From assembly GCA_942486035.1 (NCBI GenBank), contig CALNXK010000046.1, forward strand, positions 1,797,501 to 1,861,500: a stretch of 64,000 bases of DNA, given 5' to 3'. The position numbers and the translations under genes were made by a program. Below are positions 31,800 through 44,900 of this stretch, piece after piece. The stretch comes from Porites lobata. Taxonomy: Eukaryota > Cnidaria > Anthozoa > Scleractinia > Poritidae. The notes below the pieces were generated by a model. It saw nothing but the letters and a program-made list of their open reading frames with translations. It was not told where the DNA came from and made no database searches. Position 1 is the first letter of the stretch; each line of letters opens with the position of its first letter.

Positions 31800-31925
31800 A
31801 ACGTTATTGAAAAATAATTTTTAATTTTTAAAATTTTTTAATTTTTTAATTTTTTTAATTTTTAATTTTTAGATTTTTAATTTTTAATTTTTAAAATTTT
31901 TAATTTTTTAATTTTTAAAACTAAA
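31800..31925. repeat. TTTTTAATTTTT low-complexity run
   Basis: A run of TTTTTAATTTTTTAA-like words between the two 154-base direct repeats. Confidence 0.85.
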
Positions 31926-31969
31926 CTAGTGAGCAGCACTCTGCGAACTGTTGCTGTAAAACTTGTTTA

Positions 31970-32025
31970 TTCTCCTACGCGTTTCGTCTAACTAACGTAG
32001 ACTTCTTCAGGGAGTTTTACAATCA
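31970..32025 (-). mobile_element. Penelope pseudo-LTR-like signature, minus strand
   Basis: On the minus strand CTGAAGA (plus 32,004-32,010), a stem GTCTA../..TAGAC, then GAAACGCG. This is the layout of a hammerhead core with one change in the first box (CTGAAGA for CTGATGA). It lies between the direct repeats. Confidence 0.42.
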
Positions 32026-32195
32026 AATACTAAACACCTGTATTTAAGCCATAATATGACTAAAAATAATGATGGTCGCAAACATTGAAGGTTTGGCCGG
32101 ATTTACGAAAAGGAACAGGCGCAGCTGTGAAATTTTTTACGCAAGGCGTAAGAATACTTTGGGGCCACGGTTTTAGCTAAAACGGCCCAAATGAC

Positions 32196-32349
32196 GGCCC
32201 ATGCTAAAGCAGATGGCATACTGACTGTATATTTCAACTGTAAGTACTTTCCTTACCCATACCAAATCCAACACTGTTTTGAATGTATTTTTAAGCTATT
32301 TTAGAAAACTGTTGTATTTTTTGACTGCTTTTAAAGGCGTTTTAACCTG
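32196..32349. repeat. Direct repeat copy 2 (pair with 31641-31794)
   Basis: Second copy of the 154-base block, same orientation. Confidence 0.9.
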
Positions 32350-33970
32350 AAATCGGAAAAAAAAACAGGAAAAAAATAGTTTAAACGTATTTTGAAAAAA
32401 CAGGTTTAATATAAGTACAAAAAATATTTTAAATATATTTTAAGACTGATTTTAAAGCGATTTTAACCTGTTTAAAACGCTACGTAAATGTTATGTTTCA
32501 AAATATATCTTAACAGCGGTTTAATCGGGCCTGTTTTGAAATTTTGCAAGGGTTTTATAAAATACTCGTATTTGCAAATACAATAAAAATACTTTGAAAA
32601 TAGTAAAAAAACAATCGAAAAGAGCGAAAAAAAAAAACAGTGCCCAGTCTCCGGACGAGAAACGAGTATTTTTCGAAATAGCGTCAAGGCGCTTATTGAT
32701 TTTCGACTTAAAAGAAGAAAGGTTACTCGGGGGCGCCGATGTTGTGTTTTGCGAAAGAGCGCCGAGTGGCTAAGTTTCATTCGCTTAAATTGAGGGCGGT
32801 GCTCTTTCGAGTATATACGGTTTGGATAGCATTCGCCGGTTTTATTACATTTGTGGTCGATTTGTATTACATTTGAAGGCTTTATTACATTTGTGACTTC
32901 AACACGGATCCACTAGTTTCGTTTGGACGGAGGGCTGATTCGTGTGGACATGGCCTTCACTAATGATTCAGTTATTATCGTAGTAAATTTAAAACTATTT
33001 TCTTTTCGTGCCCTACTGTGAATACGTCATACGTACCTAGAATGAAAGAGGCTGTTTCTTGGGTAGGATCCCAGTGTCGAACAAGGTCGAACCTAAATTA
33101 CTAAAAGAGAATCAGTTTAGTGCAAGGTTACTTCTCCGTTTTGCTTGATTGAGAATCTTAATCTGGTGTTTAAGGTCTGAAAATGGAAAACGACACTGTA
33201 AAATTGGAAAATGGACTGAAAATGGGCCAAAGAAAACATCTTTGGTATGAAAGTGGAGCAAGTTTTCAATAGGAAAGCCATATCAGCCCTGATAAAAAAA
33301 TGCATTTTCACCTAGGGATTAAGCTTTTCATTTGCTTTATGTAATCGGTACCTAATATGTCCCCACTTGTCTTGTCTTAGTATGATACGTTTTTGTTCAA
33401 TCAGTCGAGTGCTTCAAGTGAAAACGCACCTTAAGGAAAAAAGTCTATTGGTTTTACATCCGTCATTATTAACCTCAATGCTCCTTAATAACAGTTTCTC
33501 ACCTAGATACAATTTAGCTCTCAGTGTATGACTCTTTTTGCTTCATTTATCAACGGCTCATTAACTTTTTAAGCAATTCAAGCAAATCATACCCCAGATG
33601 CCAGCCTTAACCGCTAAAGACTCTTGCCAAGACCTAAAGAAGACAAACTTCTGTAAATCACTGAGATATTCCCGTGAATTTTCAAGTATTTAGAAAGGCA
33701 GACTGCTACAAAAATAATCACGTGTCCCAATATCAAAACTATTTCAATCCACTCGGAGTAAGACGTAAGTAGTTCTGTCTAGATGCCATTTTCAATTAAT
33801 TCAAGAGGAAACAACCTTCTCAGGCTGCGTTATTTGCTGGGGATTTTGTAAACGGCTCGCGCCGGCGTGCTCTCTCTAGTTATGCAGATCTTATGTTGAC
33901 AATCCCATATTATACGGGCTCATACCCGGTCCTCTTCGGTTTGAAAACTGGCAATACAGTCAACTCTCTC
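32350..33970. other. Intergenic, no gene seen
   Basis: AT-rich; a small TTTATTACATTTGTGG/TTATTACATTTGAAGG array lies at 32,840-32,895. Open frames of up to about 100 codons on the minus strand lack splice sites and recognisable motifs. Confidence 0.45.
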
Positions 33971-33974
33971 TTAT

Positions 33975-34705
33975 TAGGGCCTGTTTATCTGGAGGTGGGG
34001 GACCCCAGATATGTGAGGTAAGATGCGGCTGGTCACCCCACCTATCATGTAAAAGCGATCAAATTAAAATGAGGCATCAGGTATGGACAGGCGGGTTATT
34101 ACCTAACCTATAGAAAAATATGTAAGGGCAAACTGATCCTTAAGGCAAGGCGATGAAGAAGTAAACAAAAGAATAAAAGAAAATTTGTTTAAATATATAT
34201 ATTTTTTTCTTTTATTCTTTTGTTTACTTCTTCATCGCCTTGCCTTAAGGATCAGTTTGCCGTTTCATATTTTTCTACAAGTTTAATTGTACTGATCCAG
34301 GTCTACCACTGGGAGATCCGGCGCCACTCCTTGGTTTGTTACTGTGGACTTTCTGAAATTTTATATATTTTGGAATTTGCCTCACCTACCTGGGGTGCCC
34401 CACCTCTTTGTAAACAGGCCCTAAAAACGGCACGTTTGGGTCCGGCACTAAGCTTCCGTCTAAAGGCCTGTTCATCTGGAGGTAGAGGACCCCTGATAGG
34501 TGAGGTAACGTGTGTCGGGTCACCCCACCTATCATGTAAACGTGATCAGATTAAAATTAAGTATTATATGGACAGGCGGGTTACTCCAGGAAAGTGGGTT
34601 ACCTCACCTACCTGGGGCACTAAGCTTCCGTCTAAGGGCCTGTTTACTGGTGGGGGACCCCTAGGTAGGTGAGGAAACCCGCTTTCGTGGGGTAACTCGC
34701 CTGAG
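33975..34705. mobile_element. Cluster of GGCCTGTTTAC..GGTGGGGGACCCC MITE pieces with a nested hairpin
   Basis: At least three partial copies of GGGCCTGTTTA(T/C)CTGGAGGTG, GGGGACCCC and TCACCCCACCTATCATGTAAA occur in 730 bases. Between them, 34,111-34,277 is a near-perfect hairpin with arms CAAACTGATCCTTAAGGCAA, GGCGATGAAGAAGTAAACAA and AAGAATAAAAG. The same family has a fuller copy at 59,323-59,460. Confidence 0.75.
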
Positions 34706-35804
34706 TAAACACCCGCTAATACGAACCCTGCTGGCAGCCAAGAAAAACACGGGCAACACAGGCTTTTACACACGATTCAAATGAACTTTAAAATGTTACA
34801 TAATTGCACTAAATTTGCCACCAATACAAGTACATACAGTAAGCAGCTTTTATAAAGAAAACAAAGTTAATCCGAGTTTAGCTAATAAACGGTTTTTAAA
34901 CAAGTTAATAGTTTGGTATGAAAGGGGCTCAAAAGTGCTATAGTGGCATCACGCATATTCGAAAACTCATTGATAATTCATAAAGAAAAAAACAACAGAA
35001 ATTTATTTAATGAGCGTCTTTATATCTAATAAAGACACGGCTGAAGTTTACGTTCAATTTTTTAGACCAGAATAACCCAAAATCGAAATAATAGTGCAAG
35101 AATTAGTTGACCTAGCAGAGATTTTGAAGTCGTTAAAAAAAACTCGCAGTCGTGTATTATAAGGTGTAAAAACTCGAGGCGAGCTATCAATACACTCCTG
35201 CTCGTTTTTATAAACAGTACTTAAAACCTGGAGGGGAGGGTGGAGTGGAGGGGGAAATCCGAACCCCGTTATTGCCGTCTAAATGAAAGAAAAACAACAT
35301 CAATGTTTTACATTTCAAGGATTTTTTCTTATTTTATGCCAAAAGACATACATTTGTAAACGTTCTAGCCAAAAAAATAATTTCAACATGGAAATGTTAT
35401 AATGATCAGTATTTTAATTATCAGACACTCTTAAACTACGAAACCCACAACTACAGAGGAGAAATGATAGACAAGAGATTAAAGTCATTAGCTGGTGATT
35501 TGAAATAGGCTGTTAAAACTACGCTTGCAGTGTTCAGAATTATGTAGCTTGTCTATCTTCTTCTTATGAATATTCTACAAAAAAGTATCATTATTGTAAA
35601 ACTGTAAGTTACGTTAAAGAAATTATCCCTAAGTACATTGAAACTATTTCATTATGGGAGCAATGAGGATATAAAACACAGGTTAATTTCTTAACTTCCA
35701 TAAATGCCTCTCTTTAAATATCGACTGGCTGATCAACTGCACGGGAAAAAATGTGCTCGAAGCAAAATGTTAAGACCTGTTAACAAAACATAATTTATCA
35801 TAAT
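34706..35804. other. 3' flank of the Roco gene, no other gene seen
   Basis: AT-rich. A reverse-strand AATAAA (plus TTTATT) near 35,000 could end the Roco transcript, about 800 bases after the stop. No coding signal. Confidence 0.4.
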
Positions 35805-35998
35805 TTACAGTAAGTCGGCTGATCCTGGAAGTCCGCTCTTCACCAGTCTGTCATAAAGTTCCCCGACGATTAAATTGCGGTGATTTGCTATAAGATCAAG
35901 TACAACGTCACACGGAATGAAGGTTCGCTTGTCCAGCAAGCGGATCTCGTTATAAGACATGCCAAAGCTCTCTGCAAGCTGTTTCCATTCATCTCCAC
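35805..35998 (-). CDS. Roco gene, terminal death-domain exon
   Basis: After ttttttgttaccag it encodes GDEWKQLAESFGMSYNEIRL, LDKRTFIPCDVVLDLIANHR and NLIVGELYDRLVKSGLPGSA-DLL, stop at 35,805-35,807. This is a death domain: the W-x2-L-A...G pattern in helices 1-2, V-LDLIA in helix 4-5, and VGELYDRLVK.GL in the last helices. About 63 residues, slightly short at the N-terminal side, which exon 7 may supply. Phase 1 at its start fits either Roco exon 7 or the separate first-exon candidate at 39,412-39,319. A broken duplicate lies at 21,042-23,397. Confidence 0.86.
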
Positions 35999-38900
35999 CT
36001 GGTAACAAAAAACAAATTTAAAGTTTTAGATTCTTTTTTATCCGAAAGTATATGGAAATTTGAAGTGAGCCCCCTCAATGAGTTTCTTTTTACTCTTAGG
36101 GCAAACTTCGTCAATGAAATACGTTTAAAAAAAATGAAAAGAAACAGTTGCGCTTGTAAGGAAAGACCTGCTGTCTAGAATTAGTTAGCCTTAGCTATGA
36201 TTTTAATCTAAGACTTGTTGAATTAACACTAAGAAAAACCTGAATTTTTGTAAGGGTGATAAATACGATGTGTTCACTTTAATATGAGAGACAAAAGTAT
36301 CTGGCAGAATTTATTAAAAACTGAATCATTGGATAATGCAATTCTAGAGCACTGGTTGGCTTAGACATTATGGTATATGAGCCAATATGCCATGCTCTCC
36401 AAATATGGTAACTGTACGCGTCTGCTCAAAGTTAAAAACATGCTGAAAATCGGTTGTTTTTACAAATAAGGTCGGGAAGAATTCTCGATATTTGGTGGGC
36501 GTTTCAATAAAACAATTATTCCATTCGCGCTTGTGGGATATGAGATGATTATAGCCAACGAGGCGCTAAGCGCCTCTTTGGCCATCTACCATCTCCTATC
36601 AAACGCGTACTCGTGGGATAATTGTTAAATACACTCAGTGATCTTGGTGATTCAAGCAATCTGATTGGTTTGCTATCTCGGACTATGACGTTTTAGTAAA
36701 ATCCAGCTAGTAGTTTATTATCAATGCTGCGTTCTCTTTGGTTGAGCTACACTACTAGGCTATATATTATAGCCCACTAGTAGCGAAAAGCGCCGGCATT
36801 CTGGCGGCAAAAAAGGATTAAAGTCCAGCTTTAACTAGCTATTTTTTTTTATTCTCGATATCTTTGACCAACTAGTTGGATTTTACTAGCGCCCTCATGG
36901 CCTCTGAGTCAATGGCCCATTCGGTCTTCGGCCTCATGGGCTATTGATCATTCAGAGCTCATTCGGGCTCAAGGAATAATTGTTAAATATTCAACGCGCT
37001 AGGGGGGTAAATATAAAGCAAAACGAAATCGCAGTCGTGAACTGGGTGTTTTAACAAATTTTCAGAGTTTTTTTGGAAAATACAAGAATATCCTGGTGTT
37101 GACGATTTTGAGGGTAAGAAAAGATGTCATGGTGTTTGAACAGCTTGATTTATTATGAAGTGATTTACTGTAGCAGACTTTTTATACGCTCGAAGCAATA
37201 TTAATCACTAAAGAGGAAAACGAGGTTGCTTTGTCATTTTTTTGAGAACACAGGATTTCCTCGCAAGACCAATTTTGCCTAATATATAGATTTAGCCAGG
37301 GCTAAAAGCGAAGCTCCCGTTAATAAATTCATAATTTAAATCAAACAATAAACTTGCAATTGTAATCCACAGATCAGGGCACATTCATTTGACTTTTGAG
37401 GCAAAGGCTGAGTGATTTTAGAGAAAAATCAGAATTTGACCGTCTAAGAGTGCAACAAATTTTACATCGAGTTATTAAATAGTCTTATTTGTACACCGAA
37501 AAATAGCAATCATGTTCGATCACAGTAGATTAGGCCTGGAAAACAAATAGACCTATTCGTGTATTGTATTTGCATTAGCTGTTGCATCATAATGTGACTA
37601 TGGATAATTGGATAACCTCGAATTATAATTTTAAGAAACACACGCGCCACGATAGTCCTTGGTGGCAGCCAATTTACAGGTTGCATTCCTCTGTCTAAAA
37701 GGGAGGCCAAAATAAAAAAATCAGGCCGGATTTTTTGTGTTCGAAAAGTTTAGTTTACTAGTAAATCTTGGCGACGAATCTGGTGGCGTGTAAACCCGCC
37801 TTTTAAACATACTTTTTCTCATCACGTCTCAGGTAAACAGTACTATGAGGCCCTTTTTTTATCATACAGACCTCGGACAGAATTTGTTCTTTTTTGCTCT
37901 ATTTAAACCTATAATTCTGCAGTTTTTCACAATTTTGCAAGAGAATTTGCACTCATTCAATATCCACAACGAACAAGCACGCGCTTCGTTTGCACAACAA
38001 ATTATAGCATTGAATTGTAAAACGTTTTCATGAAAAGAATTCTATAATGCCGGGACTTTTCAGTTAGAAAAATCTGGTCCTAGATATGCAGGGTAATAAT
38101 TATGGGCTTTTAATGAAAACGATAAAAAAAAATTCCCAAATAACTTTTCGGCAAGCCGGACGGGTTCTCACTTTTGACAGGCACCAAATTTGCAGTGCGA
38201 TTAATAGAGTTACCATTCACGCTTCAACATGATAGAGAAATTGTTATGTTTAGGTTTTACTTCCCTTTATTCATTAAACTGTGCATGATTTTTTTATGTG
38301 TAATCTTTAAAAGCGAGTGATATTTACGCGCGGCGTTTTGAGTATTCGTGCATGCGATGTTTATGTTCGACTGGAAATTAAAAAAAAAAAACCGGTGCAG
38401 CGATAAAAATTGCGAGAGGGACTACTAACAATCAATAAAATAAATTTAATTCGGTGAAACATGTACAGAGGCAATAATTTTCATTGACGAAGAGAAGTAT
38501 TGAGAGTAAAGTGTCTCAGAAAATCATGAGTCAGGTAAGCATAAGCTTATTTATGTTTTAAGCCGGCTTCCCGGTGTTTTCTCTTTTTCAAGATGAACTC
38601 GAGGCAAGAAAATCCATCAGAGCTTTCTGTTTACTGCCAAAATCATAACTAAATAATCCTCGGAACCTTTTCTTTGAATTTGCGGGTCAAAAAGTTACCA
38701 TTCACGCTTCAACATGATAGAGAAATTGTTATGTTTAGGCTTTACTCTCCTTTATTCATTAAACTGTGCATGATTTTTTTATGTGTAATCTTTAAAAGCG
38801 AGTGATATTTACGCGCGGCGTTTTGAGTATTCTTGCAAGCGATGTTTATGTTCGACTGGAAATTAAAAATAAAAAACCGGTGCAGCGATAAAAATTGCGA

Positions 38901-41900
38901 GAGGGACTACTAACAATCAATAAAATAAATTTAATTCGGTGAAACATGTACAGAGGCAATAATTTTCATTCACGAAGAGAAGTATTGCGAGTAAAGTGTC
39001 TCAGAAAATCATGAGTCAGGTAAGCATAAGCTTATTTATGTTTTAAGCCGGCTTCCCGGTGTTTTCTCTTTTTCAAGATGAACTCGAGGCAAGAAAATCC
39101 ATCAGAGCTTTCTGTTTACTGCCAAAATCATTACTAAATAATCTTCGGAACCTTTTCTTTGAATTTGCGGGTCAAAAAGTGTCTAAAGGCTTTTTAAACC
39201 TGATACTATTGTAGGTTAGATAATTGCTCGTGTATAAACTTAAGCCGCATAAAACATACGCTCGACTTCAGGAAACCGAAAAAAAAACACATCAAAGACA
39301 ATAATTGCTCAGGCTTACCAGTCGAGATGCTGCTTCTGAAGGTCTTCAAGTGTTCCAGAATCGCTTGAGACTTTTCAACCCTCTTACGCCTCAAGTGAGA
39401 AAACGATGCCATCCGAAATCGGATTTCCAATGACTTTGACAAGCGGTGCATTTGTCAACAAAAAGCGCAATAAGCAAACCAGCCACGAATTACAGAACAA
39501 TGTTGATAGCAGCTGTATTTCATTTTGTACACCAAGTAGAAAAAGACAGTTTAAAACATCACAAGATGACACAAAACTCTGTCAGCTCCAGCTATCAGTA
39601 AGCAAGTTTCCAGACGCTGCATAAATTTTCCCCATAAACTCACCTGTCAAATTTTGACCAATCAGAACACAAAAATTGGACGTAGAGCGTGATGAACACA
39701 TGACAGTGAGAAAAGTCAAAAGCGATTGCCTTCCCTGCATTTAAATGTAAAAGCCGGTTGAATTTTCGTGTCCGAGGTCAGTTCGAAATCAACATTTTAA
39801 AAGTGCGGCTAATGAACACGACTTATTTCATATGCATTTTAAAAAAATTGAACTTGAGCCTGCGATCATTTGAAAAGTAGCAACTTGTCAGCGGATACCT
39901 TCAAAAAATTACTCGAACTCAGAGGGTCTATACCTGACCCCGCGATACGGTCAGGCGATACTGGTCAGCAGAAACATTGGTATGCCTGTGGTGCGGACAG
40001 ACGGAAGGTCGGGTGGTCGGTGTACGGTCACGTGCTTGCCGAATTTTCTAGGATGGACAGATTTTCTATAAAGCTATGGGGCTTCGAATTGAGCCTGTGA
40101 TCAAATAAAATATATGCGCAAAACTTTAAACACTACGTGACCTCAATGGATAGAAAAATGAGCCCGCGATCCACTCAGGTGATGATGGTCAGCGTATACT
40201 CTAGTTTGACAGCTGTCAATTAACCTTCATTAGAATGGCGAATATTCGAATATTCGAAGTGTGAGTAGGACATATCCGTCCGGCATGTAGTGGAAAATGC
40301 CAGATCGTGTACCTGAGCGAACCTGAGCCCACGTTACTAGTTTTCTGATTGTGGTCTGCACATGTCCCATTTTGACAGCTGTCAATTGAACTTAATTTGG
40401 CTTGCCAATGTAACTTTAAACGACTGTCAATCAACTGACAGCCTTGCCCAGGGTAGTTTCGTTTTTATGTTGAATTGGTAAGTGTGACATATTATGTCAG
40501 CTTATATATAGGGGTAAAACGACTGGTCTTTTATCTGAGCCCGCGAGATGGTCATGTGATAATTGTCAGCGGATGTCTGATTTTGACAGCTGTCAATCTA
40601 ATCGTACTCATATGGATGGCTTACATAACTAAGAGGCTAGTCAAGTTGTGCAAGATCTACTGTGACATTTGACATCGGCTTACATGAAGTGTGTGTACGG
40701 GTGGGCGTACTCTACGTCATAACCAAATTTTCTCGGATGGATAGTTTACCAAATTTTCTTAACCATGGTGCTTCGCGCGCGCGGGAGCTCCGCTATAAAT
40801 AGAAGTTAATTTATGGAGAAAAAATGGAAGGCTCGAATCCCGTTGAAGTCCCGAAATATTTTTTCGGGTTAATTTGCGACTGCTCATTGCACTTGCCACT
40901 GCGACAATCATAACTTCATATAAAATTTGTGTTATTTTGCGCAGTTCACATCAGCAGAGGCCATGGTTTCGAATCCCGGTCCCGTTGAAGTCCCGAAATT
41001 TTATTTCGGGTTAATTTGCAATTGCTTAAATTACAATCATCACTGCCGGACGATAATATCTTCATACAAAAGAAGACAAATATTTCCGAACATTGTAAAT
41101 GCCAGCAAGAAGGCAAAGAACACTGCAGATACTCCTCTCACCTCGATCGTAGCCGGTGTTGACAGCATTTGGAAGAGATGGTGGGGGGGGGGCGGGGGTA
41201 GGTAGAGGGAATGGTAATTTAAACTTTCCACGTTTTATTGCAAACCATTGATGGTAAAGCTTACAAAAAGATTAAAACTATACTAGTAAATCTAATAACC
41301 AAAGGTTACGGAGTGCGGGCGACAACGATCGAAGGTTAAAACGCTTCTGCTCCAACTGTGTGCTTTGCGAAAGTTTCACGTGACAGACGGTCAAAACACG
41401 CGTGATCAGATTACGAGTGATCGAAGGTCCAAACGCGCGTGATCAAATTGCGTTATGTGCATTCCATTCATTCTTAGTGGAAGTCCAAACGAATGCTGGC
41501 AACATATATGCGACGCATGCGTAAAACACCCTAGAGATTAGGATTGAGGGCTCCTCTTGTCGCCTGTAATGATTTGCCATGTGTGAAGACACTCTTAAGA
41601 TCTAACTTCTGCGCATCTACTGTTTTCGGCTTTTATGTTCACGCATAAATTCACCCGTCAATCAAACTAATCGTTTTTGCTAACAGTTTCCTTTCTGATT
41701 CTGTTGAGATCACTTCGTATGCATATACTTAAACAATTTAAGTCAAGCTCAGTTACCGGTAATATTGCTTAATACGCGAAGATTAAACATTTTTCAATCG
41801 TGTATGGGGATCAAATAGGGAGCATGAGCAACCACGAAGACGATGGCAGTGTAAAGATCACCTAAAAAGACTTGTGTTCTTTCAAACTCCAATGCGTTTA

Positions 41901-44900
41901 TTTAGCCTTCTTTAATTTGTCTAGAGCAAACGAAGTTTTGTGGACTTGAATTCATCAGGTCTGTATAAAAGTTCAAAACGATCAAGGCCGGCAAATCGGT
42001 TGTTGTTGTGTATTGTCTTTTTCCGTAAAATATCGCTTCAGGAGTTTCACTTGGGAGTCTCAACCTTCGATTGAACCATTTTTCTGTACATCAATTGTTG
42101 CTTTTGTTGTTTGAATACCTGACATGTATATCAGACACTAATATGTAACTATCATATATCGGCAAGTTTTCACTTTTCACTATTTCTCGCATTTACTAAT
42201 TATTCTTTTTATAGCAACTGAACGATTTCTCGCTCGCTGATTAACCCAAAGCTGTGTTCGATAAGATTACAGCCCATGGAAATGATGTGATGGGGCAATA
42301 TTTTCCTCTTTCTTGCGCACGCGATTTTCCGAGAAATTTTAACGCTTGAGTTTTGAACACTTTAACGTCATCTCCATGGTAGATAAGAGTACGGTATAGA
42401 CCGATTTGTTAATCTTCTTAGTCTTGATATTTACTTTGACAATTCCACGTGTGGATCAACATATCTAAATAACAAAGTTGATTAATGTTGGCAAAACATG
42501 TGAGAACCTTGGTGGAAACAACAAATAACACCTACCAGAAAGTTCAACTGTTAGTTCCTTTCTTATCTTGAAGGGAATGCACCGCACATCAAGGTTTTCA
42601 TCCAACAAGGGACCTATTTACCAAACAACACAGTATAAACACAAACTACTACATCTGTACATGCTGCAAAGTTGGTTAAAGTCAACATGAACATTTTTTG
42701 AAGATCCGAAAGGTGGCGAAAACATGATATCTTCACATGTGAAAATACTGGTTTGTTACAGTGGAACCTCGATTTAACGAAGTGCTAAGGGGCTGGGGAA
42801 ATTTCTTCGTTATATCGAGGGTTCGTTATATCGAAAACCTCTATTTAACGAGTTTTTCTGAAAAATAATCAAGGTGCTCGTTATATCGGGGAATAGTTAC
42901 TAATTATTATTATTCCTACAAAATACTTCCCCGATTCGATTCATAACCAGCTACTGATAACCAAATTTGGAAAAATTTTGCGATTAATCAACCGATGACG
43001 TCAAAAGTACAGCTTCCTTGCAGGTTAATGCACCGTTAACCGAGAGGACCTGGGGACGAGGTTGAGTTGTTTTGGTTGTGAAAAGAAAAATGGTGGACAT
43101 TCCACTTGTTCCAAAAGTAGGAACTCGTCGAAAGAATAGCTAAAAAAACAAAAAGAACAGCAATAAGACCACTACCCTGCGATCATACCCTCTCCCTTTA
43201 TCTCTGTAATCTGCTTTCGGGAGGAGGGCATGATACATTTCTTTTACAGATCACATGCAAAAAAGCCAGAATCTGGACTTTTTTCTGATTGGATAGGAAA
43301 CAATACGGATGATTTGCTCTGTTCCGATTGGCCAAAATCCTGCCATCAGTTAGTTGTTGTTGATTTCAGTCTGCATTTTTGCTTGCGTATAAATGAGCAG
43401 TGAATACACACGCGAGTTCGTTAACAAATTTCTGCCGGCTCAGTTTTCTTGAATTTGTAGAATGTCTAAATAGAAATTTCATCCGTTGAAATATTTTCCA
43501 TCTCATCGTATACTTAAAAGCTGCAGTCAAAAATTCACCTATCATTTGAATGCAATTTGATACCGGCTACAAGTTACAGAGGCGACAAACGGGTTCACTT
43601 TTCAAATAATCAATTCATGGTTGGAATCTTGACCTGGTTTGACCTTAACTCCTCCTTCAGAAACCTGCGAATCATTCTGAGCGATCTTCGCTTCCACGAC
43701 ACTTTTTAGTTCTTGAAATATGGTGCTTCAGCCCAATTTTGTTTTCACTGCTTTCGGCACAAAACGAAGTCAACGAGCTTTTACCAGTAAATTCTTTATT
43801 GTTTGTAGCTGTTAAATAAAGGTACGGCAGCTCCATGTCATCCCCCAAAAAAAACATTTAAATTTTTTTTTAGGAAACGCCATCTGAACATGGACGTACT
43901 TAAAAATTTAATTTCCTTAAAATTAATTTCAAAAGAGACATTATTCCCGCCAAATTTTGATCCCGTCTGGTAAACGCTGATTGGCTGATAACAGGACAAG
44001 TCAAGGGAGACGTTAGATTATGTAAATTAGGGGGGCGGTTGACGGCTTGTTAAATAAATGTATCACGCGTTATTTTTTTCTCTCTCGGGCCAAAGAAGCA
44101 ACAAAAAAATAATAATAACGCCTCATCTCAGGTGAAGGGTGACATCTGCTATTTGGAGAATATTTGCGGAGCTGAACAACCCTAAACGTGCACTATCGAA
44201 GATGAACTTAACATCGATGGAGGTAAGCATGTTTTAGCTATGTTTTTAAACAAGGAATTATTTTGAATGAATAATAAAACAACTACGGCCTCGACGGATA
44301 ACACCCTCCTCGATCTCGATACCTCTTCACAAGATACTCAGCCTCATTCATTAATTGTTAAATTTTCAACGCCCAGCATTTTCAGATCTAAACAATTACG
44401 GCTCAAAAATGCGATGAAAAGAGGAATTAGCAAAATTCCGTAACTCTCGTAAAACGTTAAACTGCATCTAAAATTTTCGGCAAAGTTATACCGAAGCCCC
44501 AATGATTTCCAAAAGACTTAAGTTGCCATTGGAAGACCGAACAGATACAAACTTTATAGCGCCACTGAGAATACATTTCTAGATATCTAAAAATACCCTA
44601 CAATCCAATCCTCGTCAAAAATCTTGAAACACTTGTGTGCGTTTCCCCTTCCCCAATGTTGATTTGGGTATTACAGCGGTCTCAGTCCTTCAAAATAGGC
44701 GTGGCTCAACACTGGGGAGGGAGAAGGCACATTACAGTGAGAACAAAAGTGTGAGGAGTAAATCTCAATAATTTTCTAGAAAAATCAAGGGAAGCGGTGT
44801 CTGTTTCAACGATTTGTGACGAGTATTGTAGATAGCCTAAAAGTGTTTTTAATGTATTTGGGAGGAAACCATCGTTGGGTCCCCCTGGTTGTTTTTGCGG

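Noticed and set aside
38208..39177. CRISPR-like or satellite array
   Set aside because: Only two copies of 485 bases with no spacers: a simple tandem duplication.
39406..39624. Plus-strand 72-codon frame starting next to the alternative first exon
   Set aside because: Good length and an ATG, but no splice partner or family. Kept only as a possible bidirectional start region.
44202..44222. Plus-strand mini exon MNLTSME with strong donor
   Set aside because: No downstream exon in matching phase was found, and it lies antisense inside the Roco intron.
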